Assembly (NCBI GenBank): GCA_937926105.1
Contig: CALANS010000048.1
Location: 39,677 to 103,676 of the forward strand
Reading direction: 5' to 3'
Source: an uncultured Actinomycetes bacterium
GTDB taxonomy: Bacteria; Actinomycetota; Actinomycetes; Mycobacteriales; Nakamurellaceae
DNA length: 64,000 nucleotides
Part shown: positions 45,707-54,185 of the stretch, one piece after another
Position numbering within the stretch: the first letter of the stretch is position 1
How the letters are laid out: each line of letters starts with the position of its first letter
Notes under the pieces: generated by a model
The model's input: only the letters and a program-made list of their open reading frames with translations
Told to the model about the DNA's origin: nothing
The model's database searches: none
Made by a program: the position numbers and the translations under genes

Positions 45707-46861
45707 TTACCGGATGCCGGGCACCATCACCTCGTCACCGTTCTGCGTGGTCACCTCGCGGTAGCGGCCATCCACCACGACGCCGACCGGCACGATGTGC
45801 CGTTCCGGGGTGAGGGCACGCCCCGCCGAATCCACGCAGGGCCGCCCGGCCGGTGCCTGGTCGACTAACCGGAACACGGTGGCCTGCTTGATGTTTCCGT
45901 GCCCATCCACCAGGGGGCCGACTGGTTCGCGCAGGATGCGCCGCGGCGTCGTCGTCACCGCGGCGACGACGTCCTCCAGAGCCAAGCCGCAGTGAAGCAT
46001 CTTGGTCATCACGCCGGCCAGGTCGTACACCGGCCCGTTGATGGTGCGCGCGTGCAGATCCGTGCTGATCGTGGCCGGCGCGAACCCGGCCTGCACGGCG
46101 GCGCCGGCCACCGTGACGTCGAAGCTGGCCGCACCGTGCCCGACGTCCAACAGGGCGCCCCGGTCCAGCGCCGCCCGCAGCGCCGGAATGGGCGCGCCGC
46201 CGGCCAGCCACGGCCGCCCCGTCTTGCCATGGAAGCAGTGCGTGATCACGTCCCCGTCACCCACCAACGCCAGTACATCCTCGATCGGTGGCGGCGCCTC
46301 GCCGATGTGCACCATCAGTGGCAGGCCCACCTCTCGGGCCACGAGCCGGCCCAACTGCAGGGGCTGCAGCCCCATGGCGCCGACGATGGCGCCGGAAGAC
46401 CGCACCTTGATACCTCGTACCACACCGGCGTTGTCGCCGACGGCCGCGATGGTGGCATCCACGTCCATGAAGCTGATGTCCGCGGTCTCGCGCAGGTGCA
46501 CCAACCCATGCGAGCCGATGTTCAGCAATAGCCGCACCGGCGTTTGCGCCGTCGGCAGCACGTAGTCGACCAGGCCGCGCACCGTCATCTGGCCTGCGCT
46601 ACCGGCATCGACGACCAGATGCACGCCGGTGGACAGCCCCGCCCGATCGGGGTGGATGCCGATCCGGGTGGTGCCGTCGAACACGTGGGCGTGCAGGTCC
46701 ACCCACCCCGGCGTGAGGTACATCCGGTCGCCGGATGACCCACCGGCCGGGCCCAGGGTGGTCGCGCCGTCGGCCGACAAGTGCAATGTTCCCCGCCGCG
46801 GCGCCGACCCGGGCTCCAGCACGGTGAGGGCCATGTGAGGCGATGTGCCGGGCCCCGTCAC
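45707..46861 (-). CDS. Deacetylase-type amidohydrolase (EF0837/Atu3266-like)
   Basis: 384 residues from GTG 46861, which has AGGCGG upstream; ATG 46834 is an alternative with no ribosome binding site. Metal ligands are visible: GWVDLHAHVF (H-x-H), the bridging lysine in VRGIKVRSSGAI, MVHIGEAP, ITHCFHGKTG and the catalytic aspartate in TISTDLHAR. Matches the amidohydrolase/deacetylase group with dihydroorotase/D-acylase-like folds, whose members hydrolyse N-acyl or ester bonds of modified amino acids. Divergent from the threonine synthase-like gene; convergent with the RpiR gene. Confidence 0.82.
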   Translation of the reverse strand: MTGPGTSPHMALTVLEPGSAPRRGTLHLSADGATTLGPAGGSSGDRMYLTPGWVDLHAHVFDGTTRIGIHPDRAGLSTGVHLVVDAGSAGQMTVRGLVDYVLPTAQTPVRLLLNIGSHGLVHLRETADISFMDVDATIAAVGDNAGVVRGIKVRSSGAIVGAMGLQPLQLGRLVAREVGLPLMVHIGEAPPPIEDVLALVGDGDVITHCFHGKTGRPWLAGGAPIPALRAALDRGALLDVGHGAASFDVTVAGAAVQAGFAPATISTDLHARTINGPVYDLAGVMTKMLHCGLALEDVVAAVTTTPRRILREPVGPLVDGHGNIKQATVFRLVDQAPAGRPCVDSAGRALTPERHIVPVGVVVDGRYREVTTQNGDEVMVPGIR

Positions 46862-47044
46862 GGCGTCACCGCCTGGGAGTGATCCAGCGCCGCCGACACC
46901 GGTAGCGGGGCCAGCGCGGTCTCGACGGTATTCAGGGCCCAGCACCGTCCTTCGGTGTTGACACGGTCTCATTGATCAAGGTTGGATTCTACTAGGCGGG
47001 ATGATATTCCGTCAGATGGAACGCACGGAGGGCAGGTCGAGCTC

Positions 47045-48322
47045 GTGACGCTGGCCACCGAATTGCGGTGCGACGATTGCCTGGCCGCGTTCCCCCTGAC
47101 CGGCCCTGCCACCGTGTGCCCGCGATGTGGCGGGTTGCTGGAGGTCTGCTACGACCTGGACCGCGCCCCTGCCGACCTGTTCGAGCGGGCCGCGGCGAAC
47201 CGGGCGCGCGGTCTGTGGCGCTGGGATGCGGTGCTGCCATTGCCGGACGGTGCGATGCCGGTATCGCTCGGCGAGGGGGACTCGCCGCTGCTGGCGGCGC
47301 AGGCGGTGGGGGAGTCGCTCGGCGTGCCCGGGCTACTGATCAAGAACGATGCGCTGATGCCCACCGGGAGTTTCAAGGACCGGGGGTTCGCCGTGGCCAT
47401 GAGCATGGCCCGATACTGGGGTCTGACACGCGGATTCACCTACAGCTCGGGCAATGCGGGCGCCTCCTTCGCGGCGTACGCCGCGCGGGCCGGGCTGCGG
47501 GGCACCGTGTTCGTGGAGAGTTACGCCAACCCCACCAAGGTCGCGATGATCAGCCTGTACGGTGCGGCGGTCTACCGGCTGCGCTACGACTCCGCCGCGC
47601 AGGTGTTCGCCGCGGTGCAGGATCTGGCACGCGCCGGCGAGCACTCGTTCGTCAACTTCATCAACCCGTTTCGCCACGAGGCGATGAAGACCTACGCCTA
47701 CGAAATCTGCGAGGCCCTGGACTGGCGGGTCCCGGACGTGATGGTGCACTCGGTGGGTACCGGCGGTGGCCTGTGGGGCGCCTGGAAGGGATTCAGAGAA
47801 CTGTTGCGGCTGGGCCGGATCGGTCGGCTGCCGCGCATGGTCGGTGTGCAGCCGGCGGCATGCGCACCGCTGGTGGACGCCTTCGACCGCGACGCGGCCG
47901 AGACCGGCGTCGTCGGCGACGTGACGGCGACCATCGCACAGAGCATCGCCGGCGATGCGATGATCCACGGCGGGCGTCGGGTGCTGCGGGCGATTCGCGA
48001 CTCGGCAGGGTTCGCCATAGCGGTGACGGAGGATCAGATCGCGGACGCGATCCGGACGCTGGGGCGCGCCGCGGTGGCCGCCGAACCGTCCGCGGCGGCA
48101 GCGCTGGCAGGGGTGGTCGCCGCCCGCCAGGCGGGCCGGATCGCCGAGCGAGAGACCGTTGTCGCCGTCGTCACCGGCTCCGCACTCAAGCAGCCGGCCG
48201 CGCTGACCGACGCCGCTCCGGCGCCGTTGGGGGATGTGTGGGCCGATCCGGCGCAATGGCGGGCCGTGTTGGACCCCGGGCATCGAGCGCCATCGGTGGG
48301 GGCGGTGTCGACCGGGCCGTGA
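47045..48322 (+). CDS. Threonine synthase-like PLP enzyme
   Basis: 425 residues from GTG 47045; a TTG at 46982 is in frame but would start within promoter-like sequence. An N-terminal zinc ribbon (CDDC...CPRC, ~10-32) is followed by a fold type II PLP domain with SLGEGDSPLL and the lysine in PTGSFKDRG, SSGNAGASFAAYAA, and a glycine-rich phosphate loop VGTGGGLWGAW. This is the layout of threonine synthases and their diaminopropionate/threonine-lyase relatives. A biosynthetic thrC is normally with hom/thrB, absent here, so a catabolic beta/gamma-elimination role is likely, supported by the RidA gene 91 bases downstream. A TTCC-N7-GGAA inverted repeat lies at 47007-47021. Confidence 0.8.
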   Translation: MTLATELRCDDCLAAFPLTGPATVCPRCGGLLEVCYDLDRAPADLFERAAANRARGLWRWDAVLPLPDGAMPVSLGEGDSPLLAAQAVGESLGVPGLLIKNDALMPTGSFKDRGFAVAMSMARYWGLTRGFTYSSGNAGASFAAYAARAGLRGTVFVESYANPTKVAMISLYGAAVYRLRYDSAAQVFAAVQDLARAGEHSFVNFINPFRHEAMKTYAYEICEALDWRVPDVMVHSVGTGGGLWGAWKGFRELLRLGRIGRLPRMVGVQPAACAPLVDAFDRDAAETGVVGDVTATIAQSIAGDAMIHGGRRVLRAIRDSAGFAIAVTEDQIADAIRTLGRAAVAAEPSAAAALAGVVAARQAGRIAERETVVAVVTGSALKQPAALTDAAPAPLGDVWADPAQWRAVLDPGHRAPSVGAVSTGP

Positions 48323-48350
48323 TCGTCCAGGACCATCGTCACCGATAAAT

Positions 48351-48381
48351 TGTTCCGAGAATGTTCCGAGAATTGTTCCGA
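48351..48381 (+). promoter_or_regulatory. Triple TGTTCCGA direct repeat before the RidA gene
   Basis: TGTTCCGA occurs at 48351, 48362 and 48374, spaced 11 and 12 bases (about one helical turn each). The first two are TTC-CGA-GAA, each a small inverted repeat. The block sits 33 bases before the RidA start. It is well placed as a multi-site operator for a dimeric regulator, for instance the RpiR protein at 44775. Confidence 0.5.
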
Positions 48382-48413
48382 CCGAGCACGCCGACCAGAA
48401 GGAGCCGCTGCAC

Positions 48414-48794
48414 ATGACTGCCACCCAGATCCGGACCGACGCCGCCCCAGCACCCGCCGGTGCGTACTCGCAGGGCCTGGCCGCCGGGCCGTTCGTGTTC
48501 ACGGCAGGCATGGGTCCGCTTGATCCGGCTACCCGCGCCGTGCTGGGCGACACCGTCGCCGAGCAGACCGATGTGGTGCTCGACCACCTGGAGTCGATCC
48601 TGTCCGAGCGGGGCCTCGGCCTGGGCGACGTGGTGAAGATGACGGTGCACTTGCAGAACCTGCAGCGCGACTTCGCCGAGTTCGACGCGGCCTACCGGCG
48701 TCGGATGAGCGAGCCATACCCGGTGCGCACCACCGTCGGATCCGACCTGAACCGCATCCTCGTCGAGATCGACGCCATCGCCCTGGTGCGCTGA
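48414..48794 (+). CDS. RidA family enamine/imine deaminase
   Basis: 126 residues from ATG 48414 (AAGGAG upstream). YjgF/YER057c/UK114 family: PAPAGAYSQGLAAGPFVFTAGMGPLDP at the N-terminus, the V-K-M-TVHL strand and YPVRTTVGSDLN carrying the conserved arginine. RidA hydrolyses reactive enamines/imines released by PLP dehydratases, which fits the threonine synthase-like enzyme directly upstream. The 91-base gap contains the triple repeat, so it may also have its own promoter. Confidence 0.87.
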   Translation: MTATQIRTDAAPAPAGAYSQGLAAGPFVFTAGMGPLDPATRAVLGDTVAEQTDVVLDHLESILSERGLGLGDVVKMTVHLQNLQRDFAEFDAAYRRRMSEPYPVRTTVGSDLNRILVEIDAIALVR

Positions 48795-48914
48795 CCGCGA
48801 TCGCGCTGTGCTGCCGCGGGACCGCTGTCCAGCGTGCCCTGATACCCGGCAGTTCCGCTAGGTATCTCGGTCGCCGGCTCCGCGGTGGATGGGGAAACCC
48901 GTCGCCGCCGTTCG

Positions 48915-49733
48915 TCACCGTGTCACGGGGCCTTCGGACCGCCCCATCAGGGTCGGCACCGCGCGCACCAGCGCACGGGTGTAGTCGTTCGTCGGATCGG
49001 CGAGGATCCGCCGCATGGAACCGGACTCGACGATCCTGCCGCGGTGCATCACGTGTGCGGTGTCGCACAGTCGGCTCGCCACCGCCAAGTTGTGCGTGAC
49101 CAGCAGCAGCGAGAGGCGTCGCTCGGCGCACAGTCGCTCGAGCAGCCGAAGTATCCGGTCCTGCACCAGAACGTCCAGCGCGCTGGTGGGCTCGTCCAGT
49201 AGCAGCAGCGACGGCTCGGCAGCGAGTGCCCTGGCGATGATGACCCGCTGCCGCTGGCCGCCGGAGAGTTGATGCGGGTACCGCTGTGCCAGCTCCGGAG
49301 CGAGACCGACGTCGTCCAGCAGGGACGCGATTCGGTCGCGCCGTTCGGCCCGGTTGCCCGGCCGGCGCAGGCCCTCGGCGATGCTGGTCGCGATGCGCAT
49401 CCGTGGGTCCAGCGCCTCGTTGCCGTCCTGGAACACCGGCTGCACCGTGTTGCGGAACTCGGCGCGGGCGGCGCCGTGCAGGGCCTGCAGGACGGTGCCC
49501 CGGTATCGCACCGCACCGGACGCCGGACGGACCAGACCGAGCAGGGCGCGCAGGATGGTGGTCTTGCCCGAGCCGCTCTCTCCGATCAGCCCGATCCGGG
49601 TCGGGCTGGCCGGTATGACAATGTCCGCCGCGTGTACCGCAGTCACCGGCCCGTAGCGCACGCGGAGACCCTCCGCGCCGAGCAGCGGCGCCTGCTGCGC
49701 CTCCTGACGCGTCGAGGGCTCTGGCTTACTCAT
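48915..49733 (-). CDS. ABC transporter ATPase, short DppF type
   Basis: 272 residues. Walker A GESGSGKTT, signature LSGGQRQRV, Walker B LLLLDEPTSALD, H in LVTHNLA. It lacks the cysteine-bearing C-terminal extension seen in the 28-30 kb transporter, so this importer belongs to a different subgroup. It overlaps the preceding ATPase gene by eight bases and is the last gene of the seven-gene operon that starts at 56880. Confidence 0.88.
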   Translation of the reverse strand: MSKPEPSTRQEAQQAPLLGAEGLRVRYGPVTAVHAADIVIPASPTRIGLIGESGSGKTTILRALLGLVRPASGAVRYRGTVLQALHGAARAEFRNTVQPVFQDGNEALDPRMRIATSIAEGLRRPGNRAERRDRIASLLDDVGLAPELAQRYPHQLSGGQRQRVIIARALAAEPSLLLLDEPTSALDVLVQDRILRLLERLCAERRLSLLLVTHNLAVASRLCDTAHVMHRGRIVESGSMRRILADPTNDYTRALVRAVPTLMGRSEGPVTR

Positions 49734-50523
49734 CGGCGCCGTCCAGAGTGGGCACGGCGGCGATCAGTTCGCGCGTGTAGGGCACCTGCGATTGCGTGAC
49801 GATCTCCCGCGGTGTTCCGGCATCGACGACCGTGCCGGACTGCATCACGACGATGCGGTCGGCCACAGTCGACACGAGGGCGAGGTCATGCGAGACCAGT
49901 AGCACGGCCAGGCCCCGCTCTGCGCGCAGCCGCTGCAACAGCGCCACCACCTCCGCCTGCACCGTCACATCCAGCGCGCTGGTGGGCTCGTCCGCGGCGA
50001 TCACCTCCGCGCCGAGCGCCACGGCCAGGGCGATGGCCAGCCGCTGCGCCTGCCCGCCGGACACCTGGTGTGGATACCGGCGCAGGATCTCGGCCGGAAG
50101 TTGCACGTTCGATAGCGACCGCGCGATACGGGCTTCCGCGTCCTTGCCGCGCACGCCGTGCAACGCCAGTGTTCGCCGCATCAGCGCGCCGAAACGGGTG
50201 GTGGGGTTGAAGGACTCCTGTGGGCTCTGCATGATCAACGCGATGCGCGATCCACGGATCGCCCGCAGCCCGGCGCCGGTGGCGGTGAGCACGTCGACCC
50301 CGCAGGTGCGGATGGACCCCGTCACCGACGCCGACCGGCCGAGTAGTCCCAGGATCGCGAGCAGGCTGGTGGTCTTGCCCGAGCCGCTCCCGCCGACCAG
50401 CGCGATGCACTGTCCGGGAAGCAGATCCAGTTCGGGCAGCGACGCGACCTGACACCCGCCATAGCCGACCACGAGGTCGCGCACCCGCACGACGGGTTCG
50501 AGCCGTTCCACGATGCTGCTCAT
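49726..50523 (-). CDS. ABC transporter ATPase, short DppD type
   Basis: 265 residues from ATG 50523. Walker A GGSGSGKTT, signature VSGGQAQRL, Walker B VIAADEPTSALD, H in LVSHDLA. As in its partner, the C-terminal extension with cysteines is missing. Overlaps the permease gene by four bases. Together with the following ATPase it powers the importer. Confidence 0.88.
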   Translation of the reverse strand: MSSIVERLEPVVRVRDLVVGYGGCQVASLPELDLLPGQCIALVGGSGSGKTTSLLAILGLLGRSASVTGSIRTCGVDVLTATGAGLRAIRGSRIALIMQSPQESFNPTTRFGALMRRTLALHGVRGKDAEARIARSLSNVQLPAEILRRYPHQVSGGQAQRLAIALAVALGAEVIAADEPTSALDVTVQAEVVALLQRLRAERGLAVLLVSHDLALVSTVADRIVVMQSGTVVDAGTPREIVTQSQVPYTRELIAAVPTLDGADE

Positions 50524-51407
50524 CGGCTCTCCCGCCGCGGATCCAGCCCGGCGCGCAGGCCCTCGCCCAAGACATTGAAGGCAAACGCTGTGATCAGGAT
50601 CGCCAACCCCGGGAAGGTGACGACCCACCAGTCCGTAGTGAACAACGATTGGCCCTGCTCAACCATCAGCCCCCACTCGCTGGTGGGTTCCTGCGCGCCG
50701 AGGCCGAGGTAGGACAGCGACGCCGCCGTAAGGATCACCCCGCCGGCATCCAGCGAGAGTTGCACGAGTACCGGGGTGAGCGAGTTCGGCAGCACGTGTC
50801 TGCGGATCACCCGCCGGGTGGGGACGTCCAGGCATCGGGCGGCGTCGATGTATCCGCGGTGCCGGATGGACGAGGCGACCGAAGCGGTGAGCCGGGCGTA
50901 CCAGGGCCACCAGGTGACGGCGATCGCGATGATCGCAGTAGTCACACTCGGGTGCAGCACCATGGCCAGGGCCAGGGACAGCAGCAACGCCGGGAAGGCC
51001 AGGAAAATATCGGTGACGCGCATGATGAGGTCGCCGACCAACCCGCCCAGGTACCCGGCGATGACACCGAGTGTCACGCCGATCACGGCGGCCAGGGCGA
51101 GCACTGCCACGGCAATCACCAGCGACGTGCGCGCGCCGTAGAGCAGCCGGGTCAACACGTCCCGGCCGACCTGGTCGGTACCCAGCCAGTGCGAGCTACT
51201 GGGTGCTAGCAGCGATTCCATCGGGTGAGTGGCGACCGTTCCGTCGGCCGGGTAGGGAGAGATCCACGGAGCGAGGATCGCCGCCAGCACGATCAACACC
51301 AGCAGCACCAGGCCGATTCCGGCAAGCACGTCGCTGCGCACGATTCGGGCCAGCCCGGCCATGCCAGGGATGCGGCGAGTCGTCGCGGGGGCGAGTTCCA
51401 GGCTCAT
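50520..51407 (-). CDS. ABC transporter permease, DppC type
   Basis: 295 residues from ATG 51407 (the open frame runs much further upstream in antisense-like sequence). Six predicted membrane helices, HWLGTDQVGRDVLTRLLYGARTSL signature and EAA loop DAARCLDVPTRRVIRRHVLPNSL. Start overlaps the DppB-type stop by four bases (ATGA). Confidence 0.88.
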   Translation of the reverse strand: MSLELAPATTRRIPGMAGLARIVRSDVLAGIGLVLLVLIVLAAILAPWISPYPADGTVATHPMESLLAPSSSHWLGTDQVGRDVLTRLLYGARTSLVIAVAVLALAAVIGVTLGVIAGYLGGLVGDLIMRVTDIFLAFPALLLSLALAMVLHPSVTTAIIAIAVTWWPWYARLTASVASSIRHRGYIDAARCLDVPTRRVIRRHVLPNSLTPVLVQLSLDAGGVILTAASLSYLGLGAQEPTSEWGLMVEQGQSLFTTDWWVVTFPGLAILITAFAFNVLGEGLRAGLDPRRESR

Positions 51408-52420
51408 GAAAGCCTCACCCTCGGGTCGATCACCGCTTGCACCAGGTCCACCGCCAGGTTCGCCACTACGTAGACGATCGCGATCAGCAATGTCACTCCG
51501 GCGATGGCCGGGGTGTCGGTGGAACGGATGGCGTCGACCGCGTAGGTGCCCAGCCCCGGCCAGTTGAACACCGACTCGACCAGGAATGTATTGACCAGCG
51601 CATAGGCGAAGACCAGTGCCAGCAGCGCGACGACGGGATTCAGCGCCGGGCGCAACGCAAATCGGGTGACGATTGACCGTTCGGGGAAGCCGAGCGCGCG
51701 TTCCATCCTGGTGTGGTCGCGGACCAGTTCGTCGCCGACCGCGGCCCGGGTCATCTGGGCAACCACCCCGGCCGGGTAGGCGGCGATGACCAGTGCGGGC
51801 AGCACGATGTGCTCCAGGGTGCTGGTGAAGATCGGCCAGTTCCCGGTGAAGAGCGCATCGATCAGGGTGATGTTGGTGTACACGTGCAGCGGGCTGGTCT
51901 GGTTGAGGGAGTTCAGGTATTCCCCGGCCACCGGAAACCAGCCCAGCGCGGTGGCGAAGACCTGCTGCAGCACCAGTGCCAACCAGAACACCGGCATCGA
52001 CACGGCCAGCATGGACCCCAGCCGAACCGCCACATCGGCGGGACGCCGGTGGAATCGGGCGGCGATCAGACCGAGCGGCAGTCCGACTACGACCGCGATG
52101 ATCATGCCGGTCCCGACCAGCTCCAGCGACGCCGGCAACGCTTGGCCCAGGTCGCTGGCGACCGGTTGGCGGGTGTGCACGCTGATGCCCAGATCGCCAT
52201 GCAGCAGTCCGACGAAATAGTTCCACAATTGGACGGGCAGTGGCTGGTCCAATCCCAGCTGGGTACGGACCCGAGCCAGCTCGGCAGCGCTGGCTCTGGG
52301 TCCGGCCCAGGCCACGGCGGGGTCACCCGGAACGACGCGCTGTACCAGGAAGGTCAGGATCACCACTCCGACGACGACCAGGATCGCCTGACCGATCCGG
52401 CGCAGCAGATAGGTGACCAC
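51404..52420 (-). CDS. ABC transporter permease, DppB type
   Basis: 338 residues with six predicted membrane helices. N-terminal MVTYLLRRIGQAILVVVGVVILTFLVQ, DLGISVHTRQPV periplasmic motif, EAA loop near RMERALGFPERSIVTRFALRPALNP. It begins six bases after the solute-binding gene on the minus strand. Confidence 0.88.
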   Translation of the reverse strand: MVTYLLRRIGQAILVVVGVVILTFLVQRVVPGDPAVAWAGPRASAAELARVRTQLGLDQPLPVQLWNYFVGLLHGDLGISVHTRQPVASDLGQALPASLELVGTGMIIAVVVGLPLGLIAARFHRRPADVAVRLGSMLAVSMPVFWLALVLQQVFATALGWFPVAGEYLNSLNQTSPLHVYTNITLIDALFTGNWPIFTSTLEHIVLPALVIAAYPAGVVAQMTRAAVGDELVRDHTRMERALGFPERSIVTRFALRPALNPVVALLALVFAYALVNTFLVESVFNWPGLGTYAVDAIRSTDTPAIAGVTLLIAIVYVVANLAVDLVQAVIDPRVRLS

Positions 52421-52426
52421 GACGGC

Positions 52427-54106
52427 TCAGCTGTGTGTCAGTTCGTGGACGAACACCACGTCAGGGTAGGCGGGGTTGTCCACGTAGCCCTTGACGTCGC
52501 CGGCCAGCGCCCTCTCGTATTTCTCCACGAACAGGGGAGCCACCACGGCGAGATCCTGCACCAGGGTTTTGTTCAGCTCCTGGTACACCGACTCCGCCTT
52601 ACCCTTGTCGGTCGCGGTCAGCTCGGGAATCTCGTCGATCTTCTTGTCCACCTGGGCATTGCGCAGGTAGGTGAGGTTGAAGTAGGGCGGGTCGGCGCTG
52701 TGGAACACGTTGGCGAACCAGGAATAGGCATCGGCGTAGTCGGGGTACCAGTACATGACGAAGATGTCCTGGCGCTTGGCGGTGTCGGTCGACTTGGCCT
52801 GGTCCCACTGCGCACTCCATTGCATCGGGGTGGCCTGGAGTGTCACGCCGAGCTGGGACAGTGCCGACGTGAGCAGGGTGACGAACAGCTGCTGGTCGTC
52901 GTCGCCCTGGGCGTAGGTCAGGGTCAGGGTCAACTTCTTGCCGTCGGGGCCATATCCGGCCTCGGCGAGCAGCGTCTTGGCCTCCTCCAGGTTTTGGGTG
53001 AGCTGCAACCCGTCGGTGTAGCCGAGCAGGCCCTCCGGCACCACGCCGCTGGCCGCCCCGTCGGCGCCCTTCAGCGCGGCGAGGAGTCCCTTGGTATCGA
53101 TGGCGTCCTGGATCGCCTTGCGCACCTTGACGTTCGACATCGGGCCGTCAGCGGTGTTGTACAGCGCGAGCAGGTTCTGGAACGACGCGCTCGTGGTGGT
53201 CTGGATGGCTGCGACCTTTTGCGCCTGCGCGAACAGTTGCGGGTTGAGCCGGTCGACGAAGTCGACGTCCCCGCTCTGCAGCAGCTGCCACGCGGTGGTG
53301 ACCTGTGGTGTGACCCGGAACTCGACCTGCTGGTAGTTGTCGGATTTCCAACCGCCCCAGTACTTGTCGTAGGCCTTCAGCCGCAGTTCGACGTCGGCAC
53401 CCTTCGTCCAGCTGGCCACCGTGTAGGGCCCCGTGCCGGCGTCCTGGCCCTTGTTGAACCAGTCGACCAGGTCGCCGGAGCCGGCGGCCTTGGTGTCGTA
53501 GATGTAGGCGGCGTAGGCCGACGACGAGATCAGGTCCAGCGGCGCCGGGTACTTCAGGCGGAACACCAGCGTGGTGGCCGACGGCGCCTCGATCGACTTG
53601 ACCGAGTCCCAGATGTAGGCCGGTCCGCCCTTGAGCTTGATGGTCCGCTCGATCGCGTCCTTGGCCGCCTGCGCGTCCATCGCCCGGCCGGTGTGGAACG
53701 TGACGTCGCTGCGCAGCGTGAAGGTCCAGGTCGCGCCACCGTCGGACTCCTCCCAGCGAGTGGCCAGCCCGGGCAGCACCTTGCCGGTGGCCGGGTCGTA
53801 GTGGGTCAGCGACTCGTAGATGTTCTCCATCGCGATGATCTCGTTGGAGTACGAGGTGGCCGGGTCCCAGTCGGTGACGACGTTCAGGTGGTAGGAGTAC
53901 ACGAATGTCCCGCTGGGCTGGGCAGTCTTGGTGCTGTCGGACGTGCCGGCGCCGCTGGACTCAGCGGGGGAGGTGTCGCCAGCGGCCGGCGACGCATTCA
54001 CGGCGGGCTGGTCACTGTCCGAGCCGCGGACCCGTCCGCCACCACAGGCCGCGAGCGTCGCGGCCAGCACTGCCGCCGTCGCGACGGCGATCATTCTCCG
54101 CATCAC
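52427..54106 (-). CDS. ABC transporter substrate-binding lipoprotein (SBP family 5)
   Basis: 559 residues. Signal peptide MMRRMIAVATAAVLAATLAAC with lipobox LAAC (Cys 21), a Ser/Pro/Thr-rich linker to ~residue 60, then the family 5 solute-binding fold (HLNVVTDWDPATSYSNEIIAMENIYESL, a Trp/Tyr-rich ligand cleft). GAGGAG precedes the start. Receives its substrate outside the membrane. Presence downstream of hydantoinase-like and DUF917 genes suggests a cyclic amide or modified peptide ligand. Confidence 0.88.
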   Translation of the reverse strand: MMRRMIAVATAAVLAATLAACGGGRVRGSDSDQPAVNASPAAGDTSPAESSGAGTSDSTKTAQPSGTFVYSYHLNVVTDWDPATSYSNEIIAMENIYESLTHYDPATGKVLPGLATRWEESDGGATWTFTLRSDVTFHTGRAMDAQAAKDAIERTIKLKGGPAYIWDSVKSIEAPSATTLVFRLKYPAPLDLISSSAYAAYIYDTKAAGSGDLVDWFNKGQDAGTGPYTVASWTKGADVELRLKAYDKYWGGWKSDNYQQVEFRVTPQVTTAWQLLQSGDVDFVDRLNPQLFAQAQKVAAIQTTTSASFQNLLALYNTADGPMSNVKVRKAIQDAIDTKGLLAALKGADGAASGVVPEGLLGYTDGLQLTQNLEEAKTLLAEAGYGPDGKKLTLTLTYAQGDDDQQLFVTLLTSALSQLGVTLQATPMQWSAQWDQAKSTDTAKRQDIFVMYWYPDYADAYSWFANVFHSADPPYFNLTYLRNAQVDKKIDEIPELTATDKGKAESVYQELNKTLVQDLAVVAPLFVEKYERALAGDVKGYVDNPAYPDVVFVHELTHS

Positions 54107-54185
54107 TATTCTCCTCGTGTTCGAAGCGTGCTCACGCTTGTCGATGACCCGCTCATCCGGCCGGATCGCTCGCCGACCGTGCTGT

